Below are positions 1-6,478 of a DNA stretch of 10,486 bases, piece after piece. The DNA is from an uncultured beta proteobacterium. GTDB taxonomy: Bacteria; Pseudomonadota; Gammaproteobacteria; Burkholderiales; Burkholderiaceae_C. The DNA is taken from contig CAILKA010000014.1 of NCBI GenBank assembly GCA_903834645.1, positions 1 to 10,486 on the forward strand, given 5' to 3'. A program made the translations under genes and the position numbers. The notes beneath the pieces were generated by a model, which did not search any database, had not been told where the DNA came from, and was given only the letters and a program-made list of their open reading frames with translations. Each line of letters begins with the position of its first letter. Within the stretch, counting starts at the first letter, position 1.

Positions 1-436
1 CTTCGGTGAACTCGGCCCGCGCTACCAGGCGCGTCCGGGGGGCTACACGCGCATCCTGAAGATGGGCTATCGCGTGGGCGACAACGCCCCGATGGCCTAC
101 GTGGAGCTCGTGGACCGGCCCGAGACAGCGGCGGCTGCGCCGGCCGAGGATCAGGCCGAGGAAGTTCGCGCCGCGGCGCCACCGGGCCAGGCTGCTCGGC
201 TGGCCTTTGCACGGGGTGGGCTGGCGCCAGGGGCCTCAGGCAGGCAGGCTGAGGGCTTGGCAAGCCAAGCGGTGCGTGCGGCTGCCCGGATCGGCGATCG
301 TATGCAGGATCGTCATGTGGTGGCAGCCCGGTACCGCTTCACACACCGGCACGGCCCTCGCGCCCCAACGGCGCCTGATCAGATGGTTTTGTCGGTGGAA
401 CTCCGGCGTTTCGGAATCCCCTACCCAGGCCAGTAG
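1..436 (+). CDS. rplQ: 50S ribosomal protein L17, 3' part, with unusual C-terminal run-on
   Basis: The 5' end lies outside the window; the frame begins at base 2. The first ~40 residues carry the conserved L17 C-terminal core, including the blocks RPGGYTRILK and GDNAPMAYVELVDRP. L17 is a large-subunit protein near the peptide exit tunnel and is normally the last gene of the rpsM-rpsK-rpsD-rpoA-rplQ operon, so the window probably starts at the end of that operon. L17 usually stops within a short Ala/Glu-rich tail after VELVDRP. Here the tail starts normally (ETAAAAPAEDQAEE) but no stop appears until 434-436, adding about 100 residues of Ala/Arg/Gly-rich, non-conserved sequence. The last ~200 bases run antisense to the 3' end of the minus-strand hydrolase gene. 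The L17 identity is secure. Whether the long tail is real, or a frameshift or stop loss has occurred, cannot be decided here; neither alternative frame looks like L17. Confidence 0.88.
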   Translation, partial: FGELGPRYQARPGGYTRILKMGYRVGDNAPMAYVELVDRPETAAAAPAEDQAEEVRAAAPPGQAARLAFARGGLAPGASGRQAEGLASQAVRAAARIGDRMQDRHVVAARYRFTHRHGPRAPTAPDQMVLSVELRRFGIPYPGQ

Positions 437-1102
437 TCTGCGCGGCGCAGCCGGAGCGGGCATGCAGGCAGGGCTCAGGCGTCGTGCCGAGGCTGCATCC
501 AGACCGAGGTCAGCTGCCAGGAACGGAGCGTGGCGCAGCGGCTCGAGGTCGAAAACGCCCGACAGCGACAGGGCGGTGCGAACCAAGTCAGGCGGAAGGT
601 CGCTTGCCACCTCCGGCCAACGGCAGGCGAGCATCATGGCGGCCAGGTGAGCGCCCGCAGAGTGCCCGCCCACGACGATACGGCCGGGGTTGGCGCCGAA
701 GCTGCGCGCCTGGCGCCACGTCCAGGCCACGGCGCGGGCTGTCTGCAGCACGATGTGCTCGATCGTGACCGCTGGCGCGAGTGCGTAGTCCGGCACCACC
801 ACCACCGCGCCTGCTGTCACGAAGGGCGGGGCGACGAAGGAGTGATCCGACTTCGACAGGGCGCGCCAGTAACCCCCATGGATCCACACGAGGACGGGCG
901 CATCGGTGCCCGCGGGCTGCACGCCGAAGACGTCAACGCCTTCACCCGGCCCGTCGCCGTAGCGCAGGTCGAGCAGCGTGCCGGGGGTGTTGCGCCGCGC
1001 CCGTTCGGAGGCGTCTGTCCAGTGGCGCAGGATCTCCGGATGTACCGGGATGTTGGCGCGGTTGTTGTATTGCGCGTCGTACCACGCAGGGCTGCGCTTC
1101 AT
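236..1102 (-). CDS. alpha/beta hydrolase, kynurenine formamidase/esterase-like
   Basis: Predicted soluble cytoplasmic serine hydrolase of 288 aa, a normal length for the family. The N-terminus (MKRSPAWYDAQYNNRANIP) resembles the start of alpha/beta-hydrolase-type arylformamidases and related esterases. The oxyanion-hole motif HGGYW is at residues 75-79. The nucleophile elbow GHSAG has Ser148. An acidic residue in the VGDSETPEF stretch (about Asp229) and His262 in GCHHMTIL complete a plausible triad. The ATG at 1102 overlaps the tetR stop codon as ATGA, so the two genes are probably co-transcribed and translationally coupled. The frame continues upstream to 1417, but that part is tetR in another frame and was rejected. 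Family members hydrolyse N-formylkynurenine, carbamates or small esters. No other tryptophan-degradation gene is visible, so formamidase activity is only a possibility. A role alongside the divergent amidohydrolase/transporter genes is inferred from position. Confidence 0.87.
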   Translation of the reverse strand: MKRSPAWYDAQYNNRANIPVHPEILRHWTDASERARRNTPGTLLDLRYGDGPGEGVDVFGVQPAGTDAPVLVWIHGGYWRALSKSDHSFVAPPFVTAGAVVVVPDYALAPAVTIEHIVLQTARAVAWTWRQARSFGANPGRIVVGGHSAGAHLAAMMLACRWPEVASDLPPDLVRTALSLSGVFDLEPLRHAPFLAADLGLDAASARRLSPACMPAPAAPRRLLAWVGDSETPEFHRQNHLIRRRWGARAVPVCEAVPGCHHMTILHTIADPGSRTHRLACQALSLPA

Positions 1103-1782
1103 GGCTGTCGTCTCCGTCGGGTCGGCCGGGCTGGTGTCACAGGCTCGGTACGGCCTTCGCGGAGGGCGGCCGCCACCATTGCATCGGCCATCCACAGCGC
1201 CACGTGCTCGACGGCCCGGTCCGACAGCCCCCAGATGTCCTTGAGCACCATCCACGTCTCGATTCCGTAGATGACGCTCAGCGCCTGGTGCAGGCGCAGG
1301 TGGGTGGCCGGAGCGAGTTCGCGCGCCAGCGGCGCTATCGCCTCGCCCAGAATGGCCACACGGTGGCCCCGCCTGTAGGGCTCCTCGGCCAGCGTACCGG
1401 CCCGCTCCTGCGCCCACTGCTCGAGCGAGAGTTGCACCGCAGCGCGCATCTGCGCCTCGAACTCGTGAAAGCGTGGGAAGGTCTTCACGAACAGGTCGCG
1501 GACCCGGTCCTCCCCGCGGTCATGGGGCGGGACGTAGCTGCGAAGCGGCCCGAGCGAGGCATCCATCACCGCGGAGACGAGCGCGCCCCGCGTGGGGAAG
1601 TAGCGGTAGGCGGTAGCCCGCGATACGCCGCAACGCTGCGCGACGTCCGTCATGGACGGCAGGTGGCCGCCCTCGCGGATGAGGGCGATGGCGGTGTCGA
1701 GCAGCAGCCGGAAGGTGGCGGCCTTGACGCCGCGCACCGGCACAGCAGGGCCCGTGCTGGGGTGGGGTGGGGATGCGCGCAT
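1099..1782 (-). CDS. TetR/AcrR-family transcriptional regulator
   Basis: Predicted 227-aa DNA-binding regulator. A typical TetR helix-turn-helix lies at about residues 43-65, with the blocks SMTDVAQRCGVSRATAYRYF and PTRGALVSAV. The rest is a helical ligand-binding and dimerisation domain with no recognisable ligand signature. TetR proteins usually repress their own and divergent promoters until a small molecule binds. This gene is divergent from the hydrolase/amidohydrolase/transporter operon and upstream of, and overlapping by 4 bp, the formamidase-like hydrolase. Local control of both units is therefore the simplest model (inference). The ATG at 1782 is the most upstream start in frame, but no good Shine-Dalgarno sequence precedes it. 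The first ~18 residues are Pro/Arg-rich and lie outside the conserved domain, so the true start could be slightly downstream. A 10-bp perfect inverted repeat about 78 bp upstream is a candidate operator. Confidence 0.92.
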   Translation of the reverse strand: MRASPPHPSTGPAVPVRGVKAATFRLLLDTAIALIREGGHLPSMTDVAQRCGVSRATAYRYFPTRGALVSAVMDASLGPLRSYVPPHDRGEDRVRDLFVKTFPRFHEFEAQMRAAVQLSLEQWAQERAGTLAEEPYRRGHRVAILGEAIAPLARELAPATHLRLHQALSVIYGIETWMVLKDIWGLSDRAVEHVALWMADAMVAAALREGRTEPVTPARPTRRRRQP

Positions 1783-1804
1783 GCGGGAATGTCCGGGGTG
1801 TTCC

Positions 1805-1838
1805 GGCGGGCTTGCCCGCCTTGGCAGCCCTGGCTGCC
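1805..1838. repeat. two back-to-back GC-rich inverted repeats
   Basis: GGCGGGC (1805-1811) pairs with GCCCGCC (1814-1820) across TT. After another TT, GGCAGCC (1823-1829) pairs with GGCTGCC (1832-1838) across CT. Both are perfect 7-bp arms. The 2-nt loops are tight, so in RNA the closing pair would open to give 4-nt loops. No T-run follows on either strand, so this is not a standard intrinsic terminator. It lies in the probable 5' leader of the tetR transcript, 23-56 bases before its start codon. Confidence 0.6.
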
Positions 1839-1859
1839 GTCTCTATGATCCACCGAGAT

Positions 1860-1885
1860 CGATTTGAGATGCAAGTCTCAAATCG
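1860..1885. promoter_or_regulatory. candidate TetR-family operator (perfect inverted repeat)
   Basis: CGATTTGAGA (1860-1869) and TCTCAAATCG (1876-1885) are perfect inverted 10-bp arms around a 6-base spacer. This is one of the few AT-richer stretches in the gap. A near-palindrome of about 20-26 bp between a tetR gene and a divergent gene is the usual form of an autoregulatory TetR operator. It sits about 78 bp from the tetR start and about 133 bp from the plus-strand GTG start. That it is the operator for this regulator is inferred; the symmetry is seen directly. Confidence 0.62.
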
Positions 1886-2001
1886 TGATGCCCATATCAG
1901 CACGAAGAGTCAGCGGGTACCCCGTCAGACGGCGGTACACCGGTGGCCACGAGGAGACCCGGATGCTGCACGGCTGCGCGGCCTGTGTCGTACCGCCCCT
2001 T

Positions 2002-2010
2002 GGCAGGGGG
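2002..2010 (+). promoter_or_regulatory. ribosome-binding site selecting the GTG start at 2019
   Basis: The purine-rich AGGGGG core (2005-2010) lies 8 bases before GTG at 2019. The hydrolase frame is open further upstream to an ATG at 1767, but that ATG lies within the divergent tetR coding region and the intervening text is not hydrolase-like. This site decides the start. Confidence 0.6.
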
Positions 2011-2018
2011 TGCCTGGC

Positions 2019-2819
2019 GTGAGCCTGCACCTTTTCGAGCGCATCGCAGTCGAGGACGAGGGCGAGGGTGATCCCGTGGTGTGCCTGCATGGCCTGGGTG
2101 GAAGCGCCAACACCTGGACGCCGATGATGCCCGTGCTGGCGCATCACCGTGTGATTCGCGTCGAGTTGCCTGGCAGCGCCCGCTCCGCCCGCGTGGAGGG
2201 ACCGTTGTCGGTTGCCGGGATGGTGCAGGCTGCGGTCACGGCCTGCGAGCGCCTGGGCGTCACGCGCGCGCACTGGCTCGGCCACTCTCTGGGCACCATC
2301 GTGTGCCTGCACCTGGCCGTGCAGTGGCCGCGGCTCGTGCGCTCGCTGGCTCTTTTCGGGCCCTTGCTGGCGCCGGCTGATGCGGCACGCGCGGGTCTGA
2401 GGCAACGCGCGCTCAAGGTACGCGAGCAAGGGGTGGCTGGGCAGCACGAGGTGGCCGTGCAGCTGCTGCAGTCGGCCCTGTCACGCGACACGCGCGAGCG
2501 CAGCCCACTGACGGTGGCCTACGTGCGCGACACGCTGATGCGCAGCGACCCCGATGGCTACGCCCGCACCTGCGAAGCACTGGCCGATGCCGTCCCCGCT
2601 GCCGTGGACGCGATCCGCGCGCCTGTGCTGCTCGTGACCGGCGACGAGGACGTCGTGGCGCCGCCGCAGGCGATGCGCGACCTCGCGAGCCGGCTCACGC
2701 AGGCCGCGCAGGTGCAGCAGGTGGTGCTGCCGCGCTGCGGCCACTGGACGCCGCTGGAGCGCCCCGAGGCCTGCGGTCGCGAGTGGCGCGATTTCGCCGC
2801 TGCAACGGCGCGTGGCTGA
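2019..2819 (+). CDS. alpha/beta-fold hydrolase (PcaD/enol-lactonase-like superfamily)
   Basis: Predicted 266-aa cytoplasmic hydrolase starting at GTG. The strand-turn VCLHGLGGSANTW (residues 21-33) supplies the oxyanion hole. The nucleophile elbow is GHSLG with Ser90. The acid lies in LLVTGDEDVVAPP (probably Asp211), and the catalytic His is His242 in CGHWTPLERP. The layout matches 3-oxoadipate enol-lactonase-like and other short alpha/beta hydrolases, which cleave esters, lactones or C-C bonds; the exact reaction cannot be told from the motifs. No signal peptide is present. It is the first gene of the plus-strand set, 30 bases before amidohydrolase 1, and probably shares a promoter in the divergent gap with the downstream genes. 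A role in processing the transported compound or an amidohydrolase product is inferred from position. No other pca genes are visible, so protocatechuate degradation is not supported. Confidence 0.88.
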   Translation: MSLHLFERIAVEDEGEGDPVVCLHGLGGSANTWTPMMPVLAHHRVIRVELPGSARSARVEGPLSVAGMVQAAVTACERLGVTRAHWLGHSLGTIVCLHLAVQWPRLVRSLALFGPLLAPADAARAGLRQRALKVREQGVAGQHEVAVQLLQSALSRDTRERSPLTVAYVRDTLMRSDPDGYARTCEALADAVPAAVDAIRAPVLLVTGDEDVVAPPQAMRDLASRLTQAAQVQQVVLPRCGHWTPLERPEACGREWRDFAAATARG

Positions 2820-2849
2820 GGCTGGAAAGGCCGCGCACGGAGAACGACC

Positions 2850-4139
2850 ATGGCTGACGTGCTCTTCACCAACGTGCGCATCTTCGACGGCGGGGGCGAG
2901 ACGCCCTTCATGGGCGAGGTGCTGGTGCAGGGCAACCGCATCTCGCGTGTGGTGCGAACCGGGCAAGGCATACGTTCGGCACCGGTGGCCGGCGCGCAGC
3001 ACATCGATGGCGCAGGCGCCTTCCTGATGCCCGGCATGGTCGAGGCTCACACCCACTTCTCGTGGAACGACCAGCCCAGCCTCGAGTCGATCCAGCGCAT
3101 GCCGCCCGAGGAACACATCCTGTGGTGTGCCCAGGTGGCGCGCCGCTACCTCGACATGGGCTGGACCTCCTGCGTGGGCGCGGCGACCGCCAAGCCACGT
3201 CTGGATGTCGTGATCCGCAACGCCATCAACGACGGCACGATCGTCGGGCCGCGCTACCTCGCGGCCAGCCAGGAGATCACGGTTCCCGGCGGCCTGGGCG
3301 ACACCACCGCCCCGCACCTGCCGCAGCCCGAGTTCGCCTTCGGCGCGGTCGTCAGCGGCGTGGAGGAGATGCGCCGCTGCGTGCGCATGTTCTGCAAGTA
3401 CGGGGTGGACTCGCTGAAGATCAACCTGTCGGGCGAGTCCATCACCGGCATGCCCTCGGAGATGAGCCAGTTCACCGAGGAGGAGATCCGCACCTGCGTG
3501 CAGGAGGCCAAGGCCTGGGGCAAGCGGGTGGCCGCGCACGCGCGCTCGACCTGGTCGATCAAGCAATGCGTCAGGCAAGGCATCGAGGTGATCTACCACG
3601 CAAGCTTTGCCGACGAGGAGGCGCTGGACCTGCTGGAGGCGCACAAGTTCGAGCACTTCGTGGCGCCGGGCTTGGCCTGGCTCATCAACACCTGCCACCA
3701 CGCAAGCGCCTGGGGCCTGACGCCCGAGGTGACGCGCAAGATGGGCTACCACCGCGAGCTCGAGGCGGCCATCGAGAGCATGAAGGGCATGCGCCGGCGC
3801 GGCATCCGCATCCTGCCCGGAGGCGACTACGGCTTCGCCTGGACCCCGCATGGCACCAATGCCAAGGACCTCGAGTACTTCGTCAAGTACATCGGCATGA
3901 GCCCGATGGAGGCGCTGTTGTCGGCCACCGCCTGGGGCGGCCCGATGATGAAGATGGGCAAGGAGATCGGCTACATCCGCGAGGGGTGCCTGGCCGACAT
4001 CCTGCTGATCGATGGCGACCCCCTGGCCGACATCACGATCCTGCAGGAGCGCAGCCGCATCCTGGCCGTGATGAAGGACGGCGAGTTCCACCGCGCGCCG
4101 CCCCTGCGGCAGTCGCGCACCACGCGCTGGGCCGCCTGA
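2850..4139 (+). CDS. metal-dependent amidohydrolase, COG1228-like (paralog 1)
   Basis: Predicted 429-aa amidohydrolase-superfamily enzyme, normal length for the imidazolonepropionase/Xaa-Pro dipeptidase-like group. A small N-terminal beta domain (VLFTNVRIFDG) leads into a TIM barrel. Visible metal and catalytic residues are the HTH pair His67/His69 in EAHTHFSWND, Lys190 in SLKINLSGE (probably the carboxylated bridging lysine), His230 in AAHAR, His250 in IYHAS, and Asp326 in PGGDYGF. This set fits a binuclear metal site. The C-terminus returns to the beta domain (ADILLIDGDPLADI). No signal peptide is seen, so it should act in the cytoplasm on imported substrate. The ATG follows GGAG (2839-2842) by 7 bases. 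Characterised relatives cleave dipeptides, N-acyl amino acids or cyclic amides; the substrate here is unknown. A close paralog follows directly. Confidence 0.93.
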   Translation: MADVLFTNVRIFDGGGETPFMGEVLVQGNRISRVVRTGQGIRSAPVAGAQHIDGAGAFLMPGMVEAHTHFSWNDQPSLESIQRMPPEEHILWCAQVARRYLDMGWTSCVGAATAKPRLDVVIRNAINDGTIVGPRYLAASQEITVPGGLGDTTAPHLPQPEFAFGAVVSGVEEMRRCVRMFCKYGVDSLKINLSGESITGMPSEMSQFTEEEIRTCVQEAKAWGKRVAAHARSTWSIKQCVRQGIEVIYHASFADEEALDLLEAHKFEHFVAPGLAWLINTCHHASAWGLTPEVTRKMGYHRELEAAIESMKGMRRRGIRILPGGDYGFAWTPHGTNAKDLEYFVKYIGMSPMEALLSATAWGGPMMKMGKEIGYIREGCLADILLIDGDPLADITILQERSRILAVMKDGEFHRAPPLRQSRTTRWAA

Positions 4140-4160
4140 GCCGCAGGCCGCCGGGAATGC

Positions 4161-4168
4161 AAGGGGAG
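4161..4168 (+). promoter_or_regulatory. ribosome-binding site selecting the start at 4175
   Basis: AAGGGGAG lies 6 bases before the ATG at 4175. An in-frame ATG at 4157 would place this site inside the coding sequence and lacks its own Shine-Dalgarno, so 4175 is preferred. Confidence 0.65.
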
Positions 4169-4174
4169 ATCCAC

Positions 4175-5473
4175 ATGGCGCAGCGCCCCCAAGAGGTTCT
4201 CTTCACGAACGTGCGCATCCTGGACGGCACGGGGCAGCAACTGCCCTATGCCGGAAGCGTGCGCGTGCGTGGCAACCGCATCGTGCACATCGGCCGCAGT
4301 GCCGGCGGCGTGAGTGCGGGCGACGCGCTCGTCATCGACGGGGCCGGCGCCACGCTGATGCCCGGCATGGTCGAGGCCCACACGCACTTCTCGTGGAACG
4401 ACGCAGCCTCGCTGGCGGGCATCCAGACGATGCCGCTGGAGGAGCACGTGCTGTGGTCGGCCAAGGTGGCCCACAGCTACCTGAAGGCGGGCTTCACGTC
4501 CTGCCTCGGGGCGGCCTGCGCCAAGCCGCGCCTGGACGTGGTCATCCGCAACGCCATCGAAAGCGGCCAGATCCCGGGCCCGCGCTACCTCGCCGCGAGC
4601 CAGGAGATCACCGTGCCGGGCGGCCTGGGCGACGAGATGCTGCCGCACCTGCCGTTTCCGGAGTTCAGTTTCGGCGTGGTCGTCAACGGCGCGGAGGACC
4701 TGCGACGCGTCACGCGCATGTTCCTGAAGTACGGGGTCGACTCGGTCAAGCTCAACCTCTCGGGCGACAACTTCGTGCCGGGTGCCGATGCCAAGACCAC
4801 CTGGATGACCGACGCCGAGGTGGCCGCGTGCGCGGAGGAGGTGCGCATGCGCGGCAAGCGCATCATCGTGCACGCGCGCTCGTGCGCCAGCGTCAAGCAG
4901 GCGCTGCGCCACGGCATCCGGCTCATCTACCACGCGAGCTTCACCGACACCGAGGCGCTGGACATGCTCGAGGCGGCGCGCGACGAGGTCTTCGTCGCCC
5001 CGGGCATCGGCATCATCTACGCGCTCCTGAATGAGGCCGAGCCCTGGGGCGTGAGCCACGCCAAGGCCGTGGAGATGGGCTACGAGGAGGAGTGGGCCGC
5101 AGCCTGCGAGTCGCTCAAGGCCATGCACCGGCGCGGCGTGCGGGTGCTGCCGGGCGGGGACTATGGCTTTGCCTTCAATCCGCACCTGAAAAACGCGCGC
5201 GACCTGGAGCTCTTCGTCAAGCACCTGGGATTCACGCCAATGGAGGCGATCCGCTCCTGCACCCTGCACGGCGGGCACGTGATGATGCGGCCGCACGAAC
5301 TCGGCCTGGTCAAGGAGGGCTACCTGGCGGACCTGCTGCTGCTCGACGGCGACCCGCTGGCCAACCTGTCGATCCTGCGGGATGCCAAGCGCATCCTGGC
5401 GGTAATGAAGGACGGCGTCTTCGCCAAGGAGCCGCCGGTGGGCCAGGCGCGCAACTGGGAGCGTGCGGCGTGA
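4175..5473 (+). CDS. metal-dependent amidohydrolase, COG1228-like (paralog 2)
   Basis: Predicted 432-aa cytoplasmic amidohydrolase, a clear tandem paralog of the preceding gene. It keeps the whole metal-site set: His69/His71 in EAHTHFSWND, Lys192 in SVKLNLSGD, His233 in IVHAR, His253 in IYHAS, and Asp329 in PGGDYGF. Long blocks are identical to paralog 1, for example LMPGMVEAHTHFSWND and GPRYLAASQEITVPGGLGD. The copies differ most at residues 198-225, just after the lysine motif, and at about 275-312, where paralog 1 has LAWLINTCHHASAWG and this copy has IGIIYALLNEAEPWG. These loops may shape the substrate pocket, so the two enzymes probably act on different but related substrates (inference). 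It starts 35 bases after paralog 1 ends. Its stop overlaps the GTG start of the permease gene as GTGA, which ties enzyme and transporter together by likely translational coupling. Confidence 0.93.
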   Translation: MAQRPQEVLFTNVRILDGTGQQLPYAGSVRVRGNRIVHIGRSAGGVSAGDALVIDGAGATLMPGMVEAHTHFSWNDAASLAGIQTMPLEEHVLWSAKVAHSYLKAGFTSCLGAACAKPRLDVVIRNAIESGQIPGPRYLAASQEITVPGGLGDEMLPHLPFPEFSFGVVVNGAEDLRRVTRMFLKYGVDSVKLNLSGDNFVPGADAKTTWMTDAEVAACAEEVRMRGKRIIVHARSCASVKQALRHGIRLIYHASFTDTEALDMLEAARDEVFVAPGIGIIYALLNEAEPWGVSHAKAVEMGYEEEWAAACESLKAMHRRGVRVLPGGDYGFAFNPHLKNARDLELFVKHLGFTPMEAIRSCTLHGGHVMMRPHELGLVKEGYLADLLLLDGDPLANLSILRDAKRILAVMKDGVFAKEPPVGQARNWERAA

Positions 5474-6417
5474 AGTGGAGCGCCCGCACCTGGACCTGGC
5501 TGCTCGTGGGCGGCCCGATTGCCCTGTTCTCGCTGTGGGCGATCGTCGACAACACGCGGCTGTATTTCGTCACGCTGCTCAACGGCCTGACGCTGGCCTC
5601 GCTCTACTTCATCGTCGCCTCGGGCTTCACCCTCGTATTCGGCCTGATGCGCAACGTCAACCTGGCGCACGGGTCGCTGTACCTGCTGGGCGGCTACGTG
5701 GGGTTCATCGTGGCCGAGAAGACGGGTTGGTGGATCCTCGCGGTGGCAGCGGGCTTTCTCGTGGCAGCGGTGGCGGGGCTGCTCATGCAGGTGCTGATCC
5801 TGCGCCACATGCAGGGCCAGGACATGCGCCAGACGATGGTGACCATCGGCCTGTCGATCGTCATCGCAGACCTGCTGCTGTGGATCTTCACGGCGCAGGT
5901 GCACCAGATGGAGGCCCCCGCGTGGCTGCAGGGCCCGATCCGCGGCCTGCCGCTGATCAAGGCCTACTCCGCCTACCGGCTGAGCCTGCTCGTGTTCGGT
6001 GTGGCCATCGGCATCTTCCTGTGGTGGCTGCTCACGCGCACCACGGTCGGCGCCATGATCCGGGCCGGCGTGGACGACCGCCAGATGCTGGCGGCTTCCG
6101 GCGTCAACGTGAATCTCGTCTTTGCCATCACCTTCATGCTCGGAGCGGGCCTGGCGGGCTTCGGAGGGGTCATCGGTGCGGTCGAACTGTCCATGGTGCC
6201 CGGGGAGGACACGCGGCTGCTGCTGGCCTCGCTCATCGTCGTCATCGTGGGCGGCATGGGAAGCGTGGTGGGAGCGGCCGTCGGCGCGGTGATCCTCGGG
6301 CTGGCCGAGACCTACGGGCTGGCTTATGCGCCGACCTACAGCGTCGTCTTCACCTTCCTCATCCTGATCGGCGTGCTCGCGTTCCGGCCGCGCGGCATCA
6401 TGGGCAAGCCGGCATGA
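5470..6417 (+). CDS. livH: Liv-type (HAAT) ABC transporter permease, LivH family
   Basis: Predicted 315-aa inner-membrane permease with about eight hydrophobic segments, starting near residues 11-27 and ending near 291-306. LivH hallmarks are TLASLYFIVASGFTLVFGLM followed by RNVNLAHGSLYLLGGY, the cytoplasmic coupling loop RTTVGAMIRAGVDDRQMLAASGVNV (about 190-214), GGMGSVVGAAVGAVILG, and the ending FRPRGIMG. LivH-type proteins pair with a LivM-type subunit to form the channel for branched-chain amino acids, short amides, urea and other small organics. The symbol marks the family; leucine transport is not shown. The GTG at 5470 is chosen because it overlaps the preceding stop (GTGA) and directly precedes the first hydrophobic segment; the in-frame sequence upstream is amidohydrolase coding in another frame. 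Confidence 0.92.
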   Translation: MKWSARTWTWLLVGGPIALFSLWAIVDNTRLYFVTLLNGLTLASLYFIVASGFTLVFGLMRNVNLAHGSLYLLGGYVGFIVAEKTGWWILAVAAGFLVAAVAGLLMQVLILRHMQGQDMRQTMVTIGLSIVIADLLLWIFTAQVHQMEAPAWLQGPIRGLPLIKAYSAYRLSLLVFGVAIGIFLWWLLTRTTVGAMIRAGVDDRQMLAASGVNVNLVFAITFMLGAGLAGFGGVIGAVELSMVPGEDTRLLLASLIVVIVGGMGSVVGAAVGAVILGLAETYGLAYAPTYSVVFTFLILIGVLAFRPRGIMGKPA

Positions 6418-6478
6418 GGCGGGGCGCCGGCATGAGCAGCAGGCAGGCCCGGCGGCCCGTGCGGCGGGAGCAGGGACG

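Larger units (their letters stand above)
1783..2018. other. divergent intergenic control region
   Basis: This 236-base gap separates the minus-strand tetR gene from the plus-strand hydrolase gene, so both promoters should lie here. It contains two adjacent GC-rich inverted repeats (1805-1838), a perfect 10-bp inverted repeat (1860-1885) and a good ribosome-binding site near its right end. TTGAGA-like and TTGCAT-like hexamers occur in and around the 1860-1885 repeat, but none pairs with a convincing -10 box at normal spacing, so no promoter is called. The plus-strand hydrolase frame is open through part of the gap, but the translated text there has no hydrolase similarity. Confidence 0.7.

Noticed and set aside
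1103..1417. Upstream extension of the minus-strand hydrolase
   Set aside because: This part coincides with tetR coding in another frame. The conserved N-terminus begins at 1102 and fits the ATGA overlap.
1767..2018. Upstream extension of the plus-strand alpha/beta hydrolase to an ATG at 1767
   Set aside because: It would overlap the start of tetR and cross the inverted repeat, and has no hydrolase similarity. GTG at 2019 has a proper Shine-Dalgarno.
2019..2819. Assignment as pcaD (3-oxoadipate enol-lactonase)
   Set aside because: Only general superfamily motifs match, and no other protocatechuate-pathway gene is present in the window.
2481..4091. Antisense open frame of over 500 codons opposite hydrolase and amidohydrolase 1
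   Set aside because: Its His/Ala/Leu/Arg-rich text mirrors codon bias on the other strand; the plus-strand genes have full catalytic motifs.
3062..4174. Long open frame upstream of and continuous with amidohydrolase paralog 2
   Set aside because: It is the +1-type shadow of paralog 1 in GC-rich DNA, with Arg/Gly/His-rich text and no domain similarity. The real gene starts at 4175 after its own Shine-Dalgarno.
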